Source: Actinomycetospora soli
Lineage (GTDB): Bacteria > Actinomycetota > Actinomycetes > Mycobacteriales > Pseudonocardiaceae
Direction of reading: 5' to 3'
Assembly (NCBI RefSeq): GCF_021026295.1
Contig: NZ_JAJNDA010000020.1
Coordinates: 1-64,000 of the forward strand
DNA: 64,000 nucleotides
Shown here: piece after piece, positions 43,296-51,369 of the stretch
Numbering within the stretch: the first letter of the stretch is position 1
Layout of the letters: every line of letters starts with the position of its first letter
Notes under the pieces: model-generated
Databases searched by the model: none
The model's input: the letters and a program-made list of their open reading frames with translations, nothing else
What the model was told of the DNA's origin: nothing
Translations under genes and position numbers: made by a program

Positions 43296-44438
43296 TCAGG
43301 CCTGGACGGCGGCACCCGAGGCGAGCAGCGCGTCCACGTCGACGCCGGCCGCGGCGAGCACCTCCCGGGAGTGGGCACCCGGCGCCGGGGACGGCGCGGG
43401 GTCGGCCACGGGATGGCCCGAGAAGCGGGGCGCGGGGCCGGGCTGGAGGCGGCCGTCGTGCTCGACGACGCTGCCCCGCGCGGCGACCTGGGGGTGCGTC
43501 GCGGCCTCGGTGAGTCCGAGGACGGGCGCGACACAGGCGTCGGTGCCGGCGAAGACGGTGGCCCACTCGTCGCGCGTGCGGCTCGCGAACGCGGCGGCGA
43601 TCGTGGCGCGCAGCTCCGGCCAGTGGTCGCGGTCGTGCTGGCGGGCCGGGTCCTCGTCGACGCCGAGCAGGCGGAGGAACTCGGCGTAGAACTTCGGTTC
43701 CAGTGCCCCGACCGCCATGTGTCCACCGTCGGCGGTGGCGTAGACCGCGTAGTAGGGCGTCCCGCCGTCGAGCATGTTCGCGCCGCGGCGGTCGGTCCAG
43801 CGGCCGGAGCCGAGCATGGCGTGGATCGCGGCGAGCAGGTGCGAGGCGCCGTCGAGGATCGCGGCGTCGACGACCTGCCCGCGGCCCGTGCGCGCGGCCT
43901 CGGCGAGCGCCGCGAGGACGCCGATGACGAGGTAGGTGGACCCGCCGCCGAAGTCGCCGAGGAGGTTGAGGGGCGGCACGGGCGGACCGTCCGCCGGACC
44001 GATCGCGTGCAGCGCGCCGGTGAGCGCGATGTAGCCGATGTCGTGGCCGGCGGTGTGCGCCCAGGGCCCGTCCTGCCCCCAGCCGGTCATGCGGCCGTAG
44101 ACCAGGCGCGGGTTGCGGGCCCACACGTCGTCGGGTCCGACCCCGAGGCGTTCGGTGACGCCCGGGCGGTTGCCCTCGATGAGGACGTCGGCGGTCGCGG
44201 TGAGCGCCAGCAGGGCCTCGACCGCCTCCGGACGCTTGAGGTCGAGGACGACCGAGCGTTTCCCGCGGTTCAGCACGTCGGCCGTGGGCGGCGCCGGGGC
44301 CAGTCCCGCGCCGGTGGGCCGGTCGACGCGGATCACGTCGGCGCCGAGGTCGGCGAGCAGCATCGCGGCGAAGGGCCCCGGACCGATCCCGGCCAGTTCG
44401 ACGACCGTGACACCGGAGAGCGGACCCGCGATTCTCAT
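43296..44438 (-). CDS. Alpha-methylacyl-CoA racemase (CaiB/BaiF family III)
   Basis: 380 aa. Racemase-type features: GVTVVELAGIGPGPFAAMLLADLGADVIRVDRP, DVLNRGKRSVVLDLKRPE, the active-site stretch YGRMTGWGQDGPWAHTAGHDIGYIALTGALHAIG and LNLLGDFGGGSTYLVIGVLAAL (Asp). It would interconvert 2R and 2S methyl-branched acyl-CoAs, needed for oxidation of isoprenoid or sterol side chains. The ATG lies within operator site b, so repression would block initiation directly. Confidence 0.9.
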   Translation of the reverse strand: MRIAGPLSGVTVVELAGIGPGPFAAMLLADLGADVIRVDRPTGAGLAPAPPTADVLNRGKRSVVLDLKRPEAVEALLALTATADVLIEGNRPGVTERLGVGPDDVWARNPRLVYGRMTGWGQDGPWAHTAGHDIGYIALTGALHAIGPADGPPVPPLNLLGDFGGGSTYLVIGVLAALAEAARTGRGQVVDAAILDGASHLLAAIHAMLGSGRWTDRRGANMLDGGTPYYAVYATADGGHMAVGALEPKFYAEFLRLLGVDEDPARQHDRDHWPELRATIAAAFASRTRDEWATVFAGTDACVAPVLGLTEAATHPQVAARGSVVEHDGRLQPGPAPRFSGHPVADPAPSPAPGAHSREVLAAAGVDVDALLASGAAVQA

Positions 44439-44449
44439 ACAGATTAGAA
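44432..44449. promoter_or_regulatory. TetR-type operator site b
   Basis: TTCTCATACAGATTAGAA matches the consensus at 15 of 18. It covers the ATG of the racemase gene and ends 7 bp before the GTG of the divergent SDR gene, so both genes must be leaderless or nearly so. Confidence 0.75.
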
Positions 44450-44456
44450 TACGGGG

Positions 44457-45200
44457 GTGGACGGTTCCTGGGCACTGGTGGCGGGCGGATCGGGCGGGAT
44501 CGGCCGGGCGGTGTGCCGGGCACTGGCGCAGGACGGGTGGGACGTCGTCCTCACCTACCGGCACGGCGTCGACGCCGCGGGGGTCGCGGCGGGTGAGGTC
44601 GAGGCGGCCGGGCGGCGGGCCGTCGTCGCGCAGGTCGACCTGACCGACGCCGCCGCGACCGCAGCGGTGGTCCGGTCCGCACCGTTCGGCGCCGTCGTCT
44701 ACGCGGCCGGCCCGCACATCCCGATGCGCTACATCTCCACGATCACCCCGGAGCAGTACCGCGACCAGCTCCTCGGTGACACCGTGGCCGCCTACAACCT
44801 GCTGCACCCGGCCATCGAGGTGCTGCGCGGGACGCAGGGGTCGATGGTCGCGCTGGTGACGCCCGCGGTGGAGCGCTACTCGAAGAAGGACATGCTCTCC
44901 TCGGCACCCAAGGCGTCGGTGGCGGCCACCGTCCGCGGCATCGCCGCCGAGGAGGGCCGGTACGGCGTGCGCGCGAACTGCGTCGGGGTCGGGCTGCTCG
45001 AGGGCGAGGGGATGTGGTCCGAGCTGGTGGCGCGCGGCGACTACACCGAGGAGCTCCTCGCCACGGCACGCGCGAACCTCGCGCTGCGGCGGTTCGGGTC
45101 GGTGGAGGACGTGGCCGAGGCGGTGCGCTTCCTCGTCTCCGCCCGCGCCGGCTGGATCACCGGTCAGACGCTCAACGTCGACGGCGGCTACGCCCTCTGA
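44457..45200 (+). CDS. SDR-family oxidoreductase with altered active site
   Basis: 247 aa, GTG start. Rossmann motif VAGGSGGIGRAVCRALAQDG and C-terminal GWITGQTLNVDGGYAL are intact. The expected Tyr-x3-Lys is replaced by a Ser at the Tyr position (LSSAPKASVAATVRG), and the nearest Tyr is in VERYSKKD. It could be a non-classical reductase or have lost activity. Regulated from site b together with the racemase. Confidence 0.82.
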   Translation: MDGSWALVAGGSGGIGRAVCRALAQDGWDVVLTYRHGVDAAGVAAGEVEAAGRRAVVAQVDLTDAAATAAVVRSAPFGAVVYAAGPHIPMRYISTITPEQYRDQLLGDTVAAYNLLHPAIEVLRGTQGSMVALVTPAVERYSKKDMLSSAPKASVAATVRGIAAEEGRYGVRANCVGVGLLEGEGMWSELVARGDYTEELLATARANLALRRFGSVEDVAEAVRFLVSARAGWITGQTLNVDGGYAL

Positions 45201-46288
45201 GCCGTGAGCCCGACGTCGCGGTGGACGTCGATCGCGGCGAGCCGCGGGAGCACCTGCTCGGCGTAGACGTCCGCCGCCCGCTGCGCGACGTGCTGGGGCA
45301 TGCCGCCGAAGGCGAACAGGTTGACCACACCGCCCGCGTCGAGGGCACGGACCCGCTCGACGGTCTGCTCGACCAGCTCGTCGGGCGTACCGCCCATCTG
45401 CAGGTCGGCGAGGAACCGGTTGAACGCGGGCAGGCCGTGCTTCTCGATGTTCCGGCGCAGCCCGGCGTAGTACTCGTAGCCCGGCACGGTCTCGAGGCGC
45501 GGGTCGGTGAACCCGTAGTGCTCGATCGTCGAGCGGGCGTAGGCCGTGGCGTACTCGTCGTGCAGGTCCCGCGCGCGGGCCGGGTCGGGGTCGATCGTCG
45601 TGAAGTTGACGAGCACCGGCGCGGGCGGGTCCTCGTCGTGGATCGACCGGTAGAGCTCGCGGTACTCCGCGGTCTCCCGCACCGTGACCTCCCACGGCTT
45701 CTGCGCGATCAGCATCAGGCCATAACCCAGACCGGCCATGATGCGGGCGGACTCCGGCGACACCGCCGAGGCGTAGGTGCGCCCGCGGAACGTGGTGAAC
45801 GCCGGCGGGTGCAGTTCCGCGCGGGGCTGGCGGTAGAGCTCGCCGTCGTGCTCGATCGCCCCGGACTCGAAGGCCGCCGAGATCGCGGTGGCGTACTCGA
45901 CGAACCGCTGCCGCGACTCCCCCATCTCGAGGCGGAAGTCGTCGAACTCGATCGCGCCGAGCCCGCGACCGAGGCCGAGCAGCACCCGGCCGCCGGACAC
46001 CGAGTCCAGCCAGGCGATCTCCTCGGCGACACGGACCGGGTCGTGCCACGGCAGCACCATGACCATGGTGCCGAGCCGGACGGTGCGCGTGCGGCCCGCG
46101 AGATAGGTCAGCAGCTGCGCCGGGTTCGGCATCATGTGATAGCGCGTGAAGTGGTGCTCGGCGGTCCAGATCGAGTCGAACCCGCGCGGCTCGGCCTGGT
46201 CGGCGAGCGCCAGGCCGCCGCGCACGACGTCGTGGTCGTCGCGGCCGGGCTCCAGCCCCTGGAAGAACAGCCCCATCCCGACGTGCAC
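45188..46288 (-). CDS. LLM-class flavin-dependent oxidoreductase
   Basis: 366 aa from GTG 46288 (VHVGMGLFFQG, matching the family's MxVGMGLFFQ start). LLM barrel motifs: FDSIWTAEHHFTRYHMMPNPAQLLTYLAGRT, GRVLLGLGRGLGAIEFDDF, and a long insert with HPPAFTTFRGRTYASAVSPESARIM. It resembles group II luciferase-like monooxygenases using reduced FMN. It is last of a four-gene operon from site c and overlaps the convergent SDR gene by 13 bp. Confidence 0.87.
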   Translation of the reverse strand: MHVGMGLFFQGLEPGRDDHDVVRGGLALADQAEPRGFDSIWTAEHHFTRYHMMPNPAQLLTYLAGRTRTVRLGTMVMVLPWHDPVRVAEEIAWLDSVSGGRVLLGLGRGLGAIEFDDFRLEMGESRQRFVEYATAISAAFESGAIEHDGELYRQPRAELHPPAFTTFRGRTYASAVSPESARIMAGLGYGLMLIAQKPWEVTVRETAEYRELYRSIHDEDPPAPVLVNFTTIDPDPARARDLHDEYATAYARSTIEHYGFTDPRLETVPGYEYYAGLRRNIEKHGLPAFNRFLADLQMGGTPDELVEQTVERVRALDAGGVVNLFAFGGMPQHVAQRAADVYAEQVLPRLAAIDVHRDVGLTAQRA

Positions 46289-46292
46289 GCGC

Positions 46293-47156
46293 TCACCCCA
46301 CCGGGTTGACGCCGGGCGTGGCGCCGGAGAGGTCGGTGATCTCGGCCCAGCGGTCGGTGACCTGCTCCGGGGTCGGGACGTCGGCGAACGTGACGCCCTT
46401 CGACTGGAACCAGGCCACCGTGTGGACCTGCCCGCCACCCGCGACGATCACCTCGCCGGAGTCCGTGCACTCGTCGCCGAGCAGATGCGCCACCACGGGC
46501 GCGACGTGCGCGGGCCCGAGCTTCTCCAGCACCTCGGGCGGCGCGATGTCCGCGGTCATCCGGGTCGCGGCCATCGGCGCGATCGCGTTGGCGAGGATTC
46601 CGTACCGGGCGCCCTCGATCGCGAGCGTGCGGATCAGTCCGATCAGCCCGCCCTTGGCGGTGCCGTAGTTCGCCTGGCCGAAGTTGCCGTAGATGCCCGA
46701 CGTCGACGTGGCGACGACGACGCGCCCGTGGCGCTGCTCGCGGAAGTGCGGCCAGGCCGCGCGGACGACGTGGAAGGCGCCGCCGACGTGGACGTCCTGC
46801 ACCGCCTGCCAGTCCGCCTCGCTCATCTTGTGGAACGCGCCGTCGCGCAGGATCCCGGCATTGGCCACGACGCCGTCGATGCGCCCGAACGCCTCGACCG
46901 CGTCGGCGACGACCTGCGCGCCGCCCGCCGGGTCGGCGACGCTGTCGTGGTTCGCGACCGCCTCACCGCCGGCACCGCGGATCTCCTCGACGACGGCGTC
47001 GGCCGCGGAGTGGCCCGACCCGGTGCCGTCCCGGGCACCGCCCAGGTCGTTCACCACGACGCGCGCGCCGTGCCGGGCCAGCAGCAGGGCGTACTCCCGG
47101 CCGAGCCCACCGCCCGCCCCGGTGACGGCGACGACGCGACCTTCGACTCCGGACAC
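46293..47156 (-). CDS. 3-hydroxyacyl-CoA dehydrogenase-type SDR (MFE-2/HSD17B4-like)
   Basis: 287 aa, GTG start after GGGAGGA. Features of the HSD17B4 dehydrogenase domain: TGAGGGLGREYALLLARHGARVVVNDLGG with the inserted loop GTGSGHSAADAVVEEIRGAGGEA, NAGILRD, catalytic Ser STSGIYGNFGQ and YGTAKGGLIGL. It would oxidise the 3-hydroxyacyl-CoA made by the MaoC hydratase encoded directly upstream, an arrangement known for sterol and branched fatty acid side-chain oxidation. Confidence 0.9.
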   Translation of the reverse strand: MSGVEGRVVAVTGAGGGLGREYALLLARHGARVVVNDLGGARDGTGSGHSAADAVVEEIRGAGGEAVANHDSVADPAGGAQVVADAVEAFGRIDGVVANAGILRDGAFHKMSEADWQAVQDVHVGGAFHVVRAAWPHFREQRHGRVVVATSTSGIYGNFGQANYGTAKGGLIGLIRTLAIEGARYGILANAIAPMAATRMTADIAPPEVLEKLGPAHVAPVVAHLLGDECTDSGEVIVAGGGQVHTVAWFQSKGVTFADVPTPEQVTDRWAEITDLSGATPGVNPVG

Positions 47157-47170
47157 TGGTCCTCCCGTTC

Positions 47171-47623
47171 TCAGACGTAGAAGCGGCCGACGCTCTCGAC
47201 CACGCAGGCGGGCTTCGATTCGCCCTCGATCTCGATGACGGTGGCGAACACGACCTGCACGGCCCCGTCCAGCGGAGTCACCTCCGCGACCGTGGCAGTG
47301 GCGCGGACCCGGGACCCCACGGCGACGGGCGCCGGGAAGCGGACCCTGTTGAAGCCGTAGTTCACACCCATCCGCACGCCCTCGATGCGGTACAGCCCGG
47401 CCAGCAGGACCGGCAGCAGCGAGAGCGTGAGCAGCCCGTGCGCGATGGGCCCGCCGAACGGCCCCTGCGCCGCGCGCTCCGGGTCGACGTGGATCCACTG
47501 GTGGTCCCCGGTCGCGTCGGCGAACGTGTCGACGGTCTTCTGGTCGACCGTCACCCACTCCCCCGGCCCGAGCGTCTCCCCGACCGCGGCGAGCACCTCG
47601 TCGACCCCGGCGAACGTCCGCAT
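47171..47623 (-). CDS. MaoC-like hydratase/dehydratase
   Basis: 150 aa, single hotdog domain. Catalytic Asp/His motif TVDTFADATGDHQWIHVDPERAAQGPFGGPIAHGLLTLSLLP is complete, and GVNYGFNRVRFPAPVAVGSRVRATATV follows. It hydrates 2-enoyl-CoA (R-specific type), feeding the SDR downstream. First gene of the leftward operon from site c. Confidence 0.92.
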   Translation of the reverse strand: MRTFAGVDEVLAAVGETLGPGEWVTVDQKTVDTFADATGDHQWIHVDPERAAQGPFGGPIAHGLLTLSLLPVLLAGLYRIEGVRMGVNYGFNRVRFPAPVAVGSRVRATATVAEVTPLDGAVQVVFATVIEIEGESKPACVVESVGRFYV

Positions 47624-47653
47624 CGGACCTCCTTGCTGCTCGACGAGCCCTTG

Positions 47654-47671
47654 TTCTAATCTCGATTAAAA
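47654..47671. promoter_or_regulatory. TetR-type operator site c
   Basis: TTCTAATCTCGATTAAAA matches the consensus at 16 of 18. It lies between the divergent MaoC (ATG 47623) and FAD oxidoreductase (ATG 47697) genes and serves both. Confidence 0.8.
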
Positions 47672-47696
47672 CATGCTGCGGTCGAGGAGGACACCC

Positions 47697-49010
47697 ATGG
47701 CGAACCCGGAGCACCGGTTCGACGCGCTCGTGATCGGTGCCGGGGCCGGCGGCCTCTTCGCTGCCGCCCGCCTGTCGCACCAGGGCTACCGGACGCTCGT
47801 GGTCGAGCGGCTCGACCGCGTCGGCGGCCGCGCCTCGAGCGAGGTGATCGACGGGTTCACCGTGAACAACGGGGCGATCGTCATCGAGGTCGGCGGTGTC
47901 ACCGAGGAGACGTTCGCCGAGGTCGGGGCGCGGTTCGACGTCCGCCGTCCGAAGCCGCCGATCCTCTATCGGATCGGCGGCAAGGACGTGGACGTGACCG
48001 GCGGCGGCTGGGGCTTCCTGCTCTCCCAGCTCACCCGGCAGGGCGCGAAGCTGCTCGACGGGCTGGGTGCCGCCCGCACCGACGAGGGGATGCCGACCGG
48101 GTCACTCTCCACCGCCGACTGGATCCGGCGCTACACGTCGAACGAGAACGTGCACGGCATCTTCCGCAACATGTGCGGGTCGGTGTTCGCGGTCAGTTCC
48201 GAGGAGCTGCCCGCGCAGGTGTTCCTCACCTACTTCACGCGCAAGAGCGCCTTCAAGAAGTTCGGGTTCTGCCCCGAGGGCACGATCGGCATCTGGCAGG
48301 CGCTCGCCGAGGTCGTCGTCGGATGCGGCGGGGAGGTCTGGCTCGACAGCGAGGTCACCGACCTGCGCCTGCACGACGACGGGTCGGTCGCCGGGGTGAC
48401 CGTCGCGCGCCCCGGCGAGCAGGTCGAGGTGGACTGCCGGGTCGCGGTCAGCGACGTCGGGCCCGCCGCGACCGCCGACCTCGTCGGGCGGGAGCGCCTC
48501 GCCGCGGAGTACGTGGCGACGGTGGACACCACGCCGTGCTCGATGATCGTCGTCAACTTCGCGAGCCGGACGCCGCTGGTCGACGCACCGGGCCTGCTGT
48601 CGTTCGCGAAGACCCGGCGCATGGCCTACGTCGCGAACTTCACCGCCACCTGCCCGGAGACCGCGCCGGAGGGTTGGCACCTCTACAACGGGACGTCGGT
48701 GCCCCAGCCCGCGACCGGTCCGTTCGACGAGGCCGCCGAGACCGAGCTGCTGCACCAGGACCTGCACGAGCAGATCCCCGGGTTCGCCGACGCCCGTATC
48801 CTCTCGACGTCGGTGTGGCGCGACGGCTGGCCGCCCCAGCGCGCCGTGGCGGGCTTCGACATCACGCACACCACGCCGGTGCCGAACCTGTGGAACGTCG
48901 GCGACGCCGTGAAGCAGTACGCCAACGGCGGCACGACCGCCTGTGCCGAGACGGCGAAGATCGTGGTCTCCGAGATCACCGCCCGGTACCCGGTCCCGGC
49001 GACGATCTGA
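47697..49010 (+). CDS. FAD-dependent oxidoreductase, phytoene-desaturase/amine-oxidase-like
   Basis: 437 aa from ATG 47697, with GAGGAGG upstream; the ATG at 47673 lacks such a site and is next to the operator. N-terminal FAD motif VIGAGAGGLFAAARLSHQGYRTLVVERLDRVGGRASS, middle substrate domain with CGSVFAVSSEELPAQVFLTYF, C-terminal NLWNVGDAVKQYANGGTTACAETAKI. The family dehydrogenates lipophilic compounds. Unlike the flavoprotein at 26782 it belongs to the catabolic regulon and may desaturate a ring. Confidence 0.82.
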   Translation: MANPEHRFDALVIGAGAGGLFAAARLSHQGYRTLVVERLDRVGGRASSEVIDGFTVNNGAIVIEVGGVTEETFAEVGARFDVRRPKPPILYRIGGKDVDVTGGGWGFLLSQLTRQGAKLLDGLGAARTDEGMPTGSLSTADWIRRYTSNENVHGIFRNMCGSVFAVSSEELPAQVFLTYFTRKSAFKKFGFCPEGTIGIWQALAEVVVGCGGEVWLDSEVTDLRLHDDGSVAGVTVARPGEQVEVDCRVAVSDVGPAATADLVGRERLAAEYVATVDTTPCSMIVVNFASRTPLVDAPGLLSFAKTRRMAYVANFTATCPETAPEGWHLYNGTSVPQPATGPFDEAAETELLHQDLHEQIPGFADARILSTSVWRDGWPPQRAVAGFDITHTTPVPNLWNVGDAVKQYANGGTTACAETAKIVVSEITARYPVPATI

Positions 49011-49020
49011 GGTCGCCCGC

Positions 49021-49073
49021 GTCAGCCGTGGCCCACCACTGACGTCCGTCGTCAGCAGTGGGCCACGGCTGAC
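49021..49073. repeat. Hairpin repeat between convergent genes (copy 1)
   Basis: A 16-bp arm GTCAGCCGTGGCCCAC pairs with 49058-49073, followed inside by CTGACG/CGTCAG, with a 2x2 mismatch and a 5-nt loop. It fills the gap between two convergent stops. A degraded second copy is at 56028-56073, so this is a small interspersed family that may double as a bidirectional terminator. Confidence 0.75.
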
Positions 49074-49079
49074 GGCGGC

Positions 49080-50786
49080 TCAGCCCGCCACCGGGGCGCG
49101 CTCGGCCACCATCCGGGCCAGCCGGAACTTCTGGATCTTCCCGGTCGGGGTGCTGGGCAGCTCCTCGGCGGTGAGGAACACGACCCGGCGCGGGACCTTG
49201 AACCGCGCCAGCTGCTCCTTGCACAGCGCGATCAGCTCCTCGGCCTCGACCTCGGCGCCGGGCTTCCGGACGATGCACGCCACGCCGATCTCGCCCCACC
49301 GGTCGTCGGCCACGCCCACCGCGTAGGCCTGGCTGACGCCGGGGTGGCGGGAGAGGACCTCCTCGACCTCCTTCGGCATCACGAGCTCGCCGCCGGACTT
49401 GTAGAGCTCCTTGCTGCGCCCGGTCAGCACGAGGTAGCGGTCCGCGCGGACGATGCCGAGGTCGCCCGAGCGCACCCACCCGTCGTCGGACAGCGCGAGT
49501 ACGGTCTCCTCGGGCTTGCCCCAGAACCCGAGCATGTTCGTCGGCCCGCGCGCGGTGAGCTCGCCCTCCTGCCCGTCGGGCAACGGCTCGCCGTCGAACA
49601 CGTCGATCGTGCGGAACTCGGTGAGGTCGCCGTCGCGCTCCGGGATTCCGGCGACGCCGGCCATCTTGACCCGGCCCACCGTCGTCGCCATGACCTCGAG
49701 CGGGTCCTCGGGCAGCGAGAGGGTCATGGCGCCGCCCTGCTCGGTCATGCCGTAGCCGGTGACGATCTCGTCGACCCCGAGGCCGTCGCGGACCTTCTCC
49801 CACAGCCACACCGGAGCCGGCGCCGCACCGGAGAGGATGGCGCGCAGGCTCGAGAGGTCGCGGGTGGCGAGGTCCGGGTGCTCGAGCAGGGCCACCGTCA
49901 TCGTCGGGACGCAGAGGATGTCCGTGGCACGGTGGCGCTCGATGCCCTCGAGGTAGCGCCCGGGATCGAACGCGGTCTGCGGGACGATCGCGCCACCGAC
50001 CATCATCGCCGCCATGAGGCCCTCGACGTAGCCGAACATGTGGTAGCAGGGCAGCGAGAACAGGATGCGGCGCCCGTCCCCGAAGGCGCGGGTCAGCGCG
50101 GAGGCGTAGCCGGTGCGCTGGCTCGCGTCGTGCGTGATCAGCACGCCCTTGGGCGAGCCGGTGGTGCCCGAGGTGTAGAGGATGTCCGCGACGTCGCCCG
50201 GCTCGGCGCCACGGCCGTCGGCGGCACCCGCGTGCGCGGTACCCAGGCTCTCCAGGTCGGCGACGGAGCGGACGCCGTCGCGGGTGCGCCCGTCGGTGGA
50301 CAGCACGACCACCTCGCGCAGCTCCGGCAGCGCCGTCTGCTCGCCGCGGTCCCACCCGGGGGCGATCTCGTCGAGCATTCCGAGCTGGTCGAGGCCCATG
50401 AACCCGGTCATCGTCACGAGGACCTGGCACGCCGACTGCTCGAGCACGTAGCGCAGCTCGTCGGTGCGGTAGAGGTAGTTGAACGGCACCGCGACCGCCC
50501 CCGCCCGCGCAACGGCGAACTTCAGCGGCACGAACTCGAGGTAGTTGGCCATGACGATCCCGACCCGGTCGCCCGGGCGGACACCCAGTGCCGCCAGACC
50601 GTCGGCGAGACGGCGCGACCAGGCGTCGGTCTCGGCGTAGGTGACCGTGCGGTCGTCGGTGATGACGAAGGGGCGCTCACCGAATTCGCCCGCGAGCTGC
50701 GCGAGCCGCTCGTGCAACGTCATCGGGGTCCAGACGGGGAACCGGCGACGCAGGGCGTCCCGGCGCTCGTCGAGGCTCTCGGTCAT
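49080..50786 (-). CDS. Long-chain/aryl acyl-CoA synthetase (class I adenylate-forming)
   Basis: 568 aa. Motifs: ILYTSGTTGSPKGVLITHDA, YGMTEQGGAMTLSLPEDP, DGWVRSGDLGIVRADRYLVLTGRSKELYKSGGELV and LPSTPTGKIQKFRLARM with catalytic Lys. It is the second CoA ligase of the cluster, possibly for a later acid intermediate after ring opening. It is transcribed alone from site d. Confidence 0.9.
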   Translation of the reverse strand: MTESLDERRDALRRRFPVWTPMTLHERLAQLAGEFGERPFVITDDRTVTYAETDAWSRRLADGLAALGVRPGDRVGIVMANYLEFVPLKFAVARAGAVAVPFNYLYRTDELRYVLEQSACQVLVTMTGFMGLDQLGMLDEIAPGWDRGEQTALPELREVVVLSTDGRTRDGVRSVADLESLGTAHAGAADGRGAEPGDVADILYTSGTTGSPKGVLITHDASQRTGYASALTRAFGDGRRILFSLPCYHMFGYVEGLMAAMMVGGAIVPQTAFDPGRYLEGIERHRATDILCVPTMTVALLEHPDLATRDLSSLRAILSGAAPAPVWLWEKVRDGLGVDEIVTGYGMTEQGGAMTLSLPEDPLEVMATTVGRVKMAGVAGIPERDGDLTEFRTIDVFDGEPLPDGQEGELTARGPTNMLGFWGKPEETVLALSDDGWVRSGDLGIVRADRYLVLTGRSKELYKSGGELVMPKEVEEVLSRHPGVSQAYAVGVADDRWGEIGVACIVRKPGAEVEAEELIALCKEQLARFKVPRRVVFLTAEELPSTPTGKIQKFRLARMVAERAPVAG

Positions 50787-50820
50787 GCAGCACCCACTCC
50801 TGATCGTTGGCCCCCGGTTC

Positions 50821-50838
50821 TTTTAATCAAGAGTAGAG
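50821..50838. promoter_or_regulatory. TetR-type operator site d
   Basis: TTTTAATCAAGAGTAGAG matches the consensus at 14 of 18. It lies 35 bp upstream of the acyl-CoA synthetase start. Confidence 0.65.
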
Positions 50839-50908
50839 AAGAGATGTGGGCCGGACCATGTCCAGTTCCGTCACGTGATCGCCACGGGTGGTGACGACGT
50901 CGGTGGTC

Positions 50909-50977
50909 CCAAGATCTGATCGAGCCGCGCGATGTGATCGCTGGGCGATCACATTGCGCGGCTCGTCGGGATCTTGG
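50909..50977. repeat. Large hairpin (32-nt arms, 5-nt loop)
   Basis: Blocks CCAAGATC/GATCTTGG, CGAGCCGCGC/GCGCGGCTCG and ATGTGATCG/CGATCACAT pair perfectly (27 pairs), separated by one wobble and a 4-nt mismatched patch. Its build (three perfect blocks, few-base interruptions) resembles the hairpin at 10083-10147. It lies in the 583-bp gene-free stretch 50787-51369. Confidence 0.8.
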
Positions 50978-51028
50978 TCGCCCGGCGCCCGGTCGCCTGG
51001 TCGTGGCGAGCTCACCCACCCCGAGCCA

Positions 51029-51355
51029 CCTTGTCGCGGCGAGCTCACTCACTCCGGCCACCTTGTCGTTGTGAATCACCGCGACAAGGCGGGACGCCGG
51101 CGCTGGAAGCCCGCGACAAGGCGGGGTGGCCGGACCCGCGCGGACCGGACCGCAGGCCGCCCCGGCCACCTTGTCGTTGTGAGCTCACCCGCCCCGGCCA
51201 CCCTGTCGTTGTGAATCACCGCGACAAGGCGGGACGCAGGCACTGGAAGCCCGCGACAAGGTGGCCGGGGCCGTGACTCACCGCGACAAGGCGGGGCGCA
51301 GGCGTCGAGAGCCCGCGACAAGGCGGGGCGCAGGCGCCGGAAGCCCGCGACAAGG
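51029..51355. repeat. Cluster of 11 CGACAAGG/CCTTGTCG octamers
   Basis: Ten exact copies and one with a single mismatch (51201-51208) occur in 327 bp, four pointing one way (51029, 51061, 51169, 51201) and seven the other (51082, 51114, 51222, 51254, 51284, 51316, 51348). A longer unit of about 56 bp is repeated at 51066-51121 and 51206-51261, 140 bp apart. No gene is evident in 50787-51369; open frames across it only reflect the repeats. Confidence 0.85.
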
Positions 51356-51369
51356 CCCCGGGGAGCCGC

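Noticed and set aside
51029-51355. CRISPR array
   Set aside because: The repeated unit is only 8 bp with irregular spacing and both orientations, and there are no cas genes.
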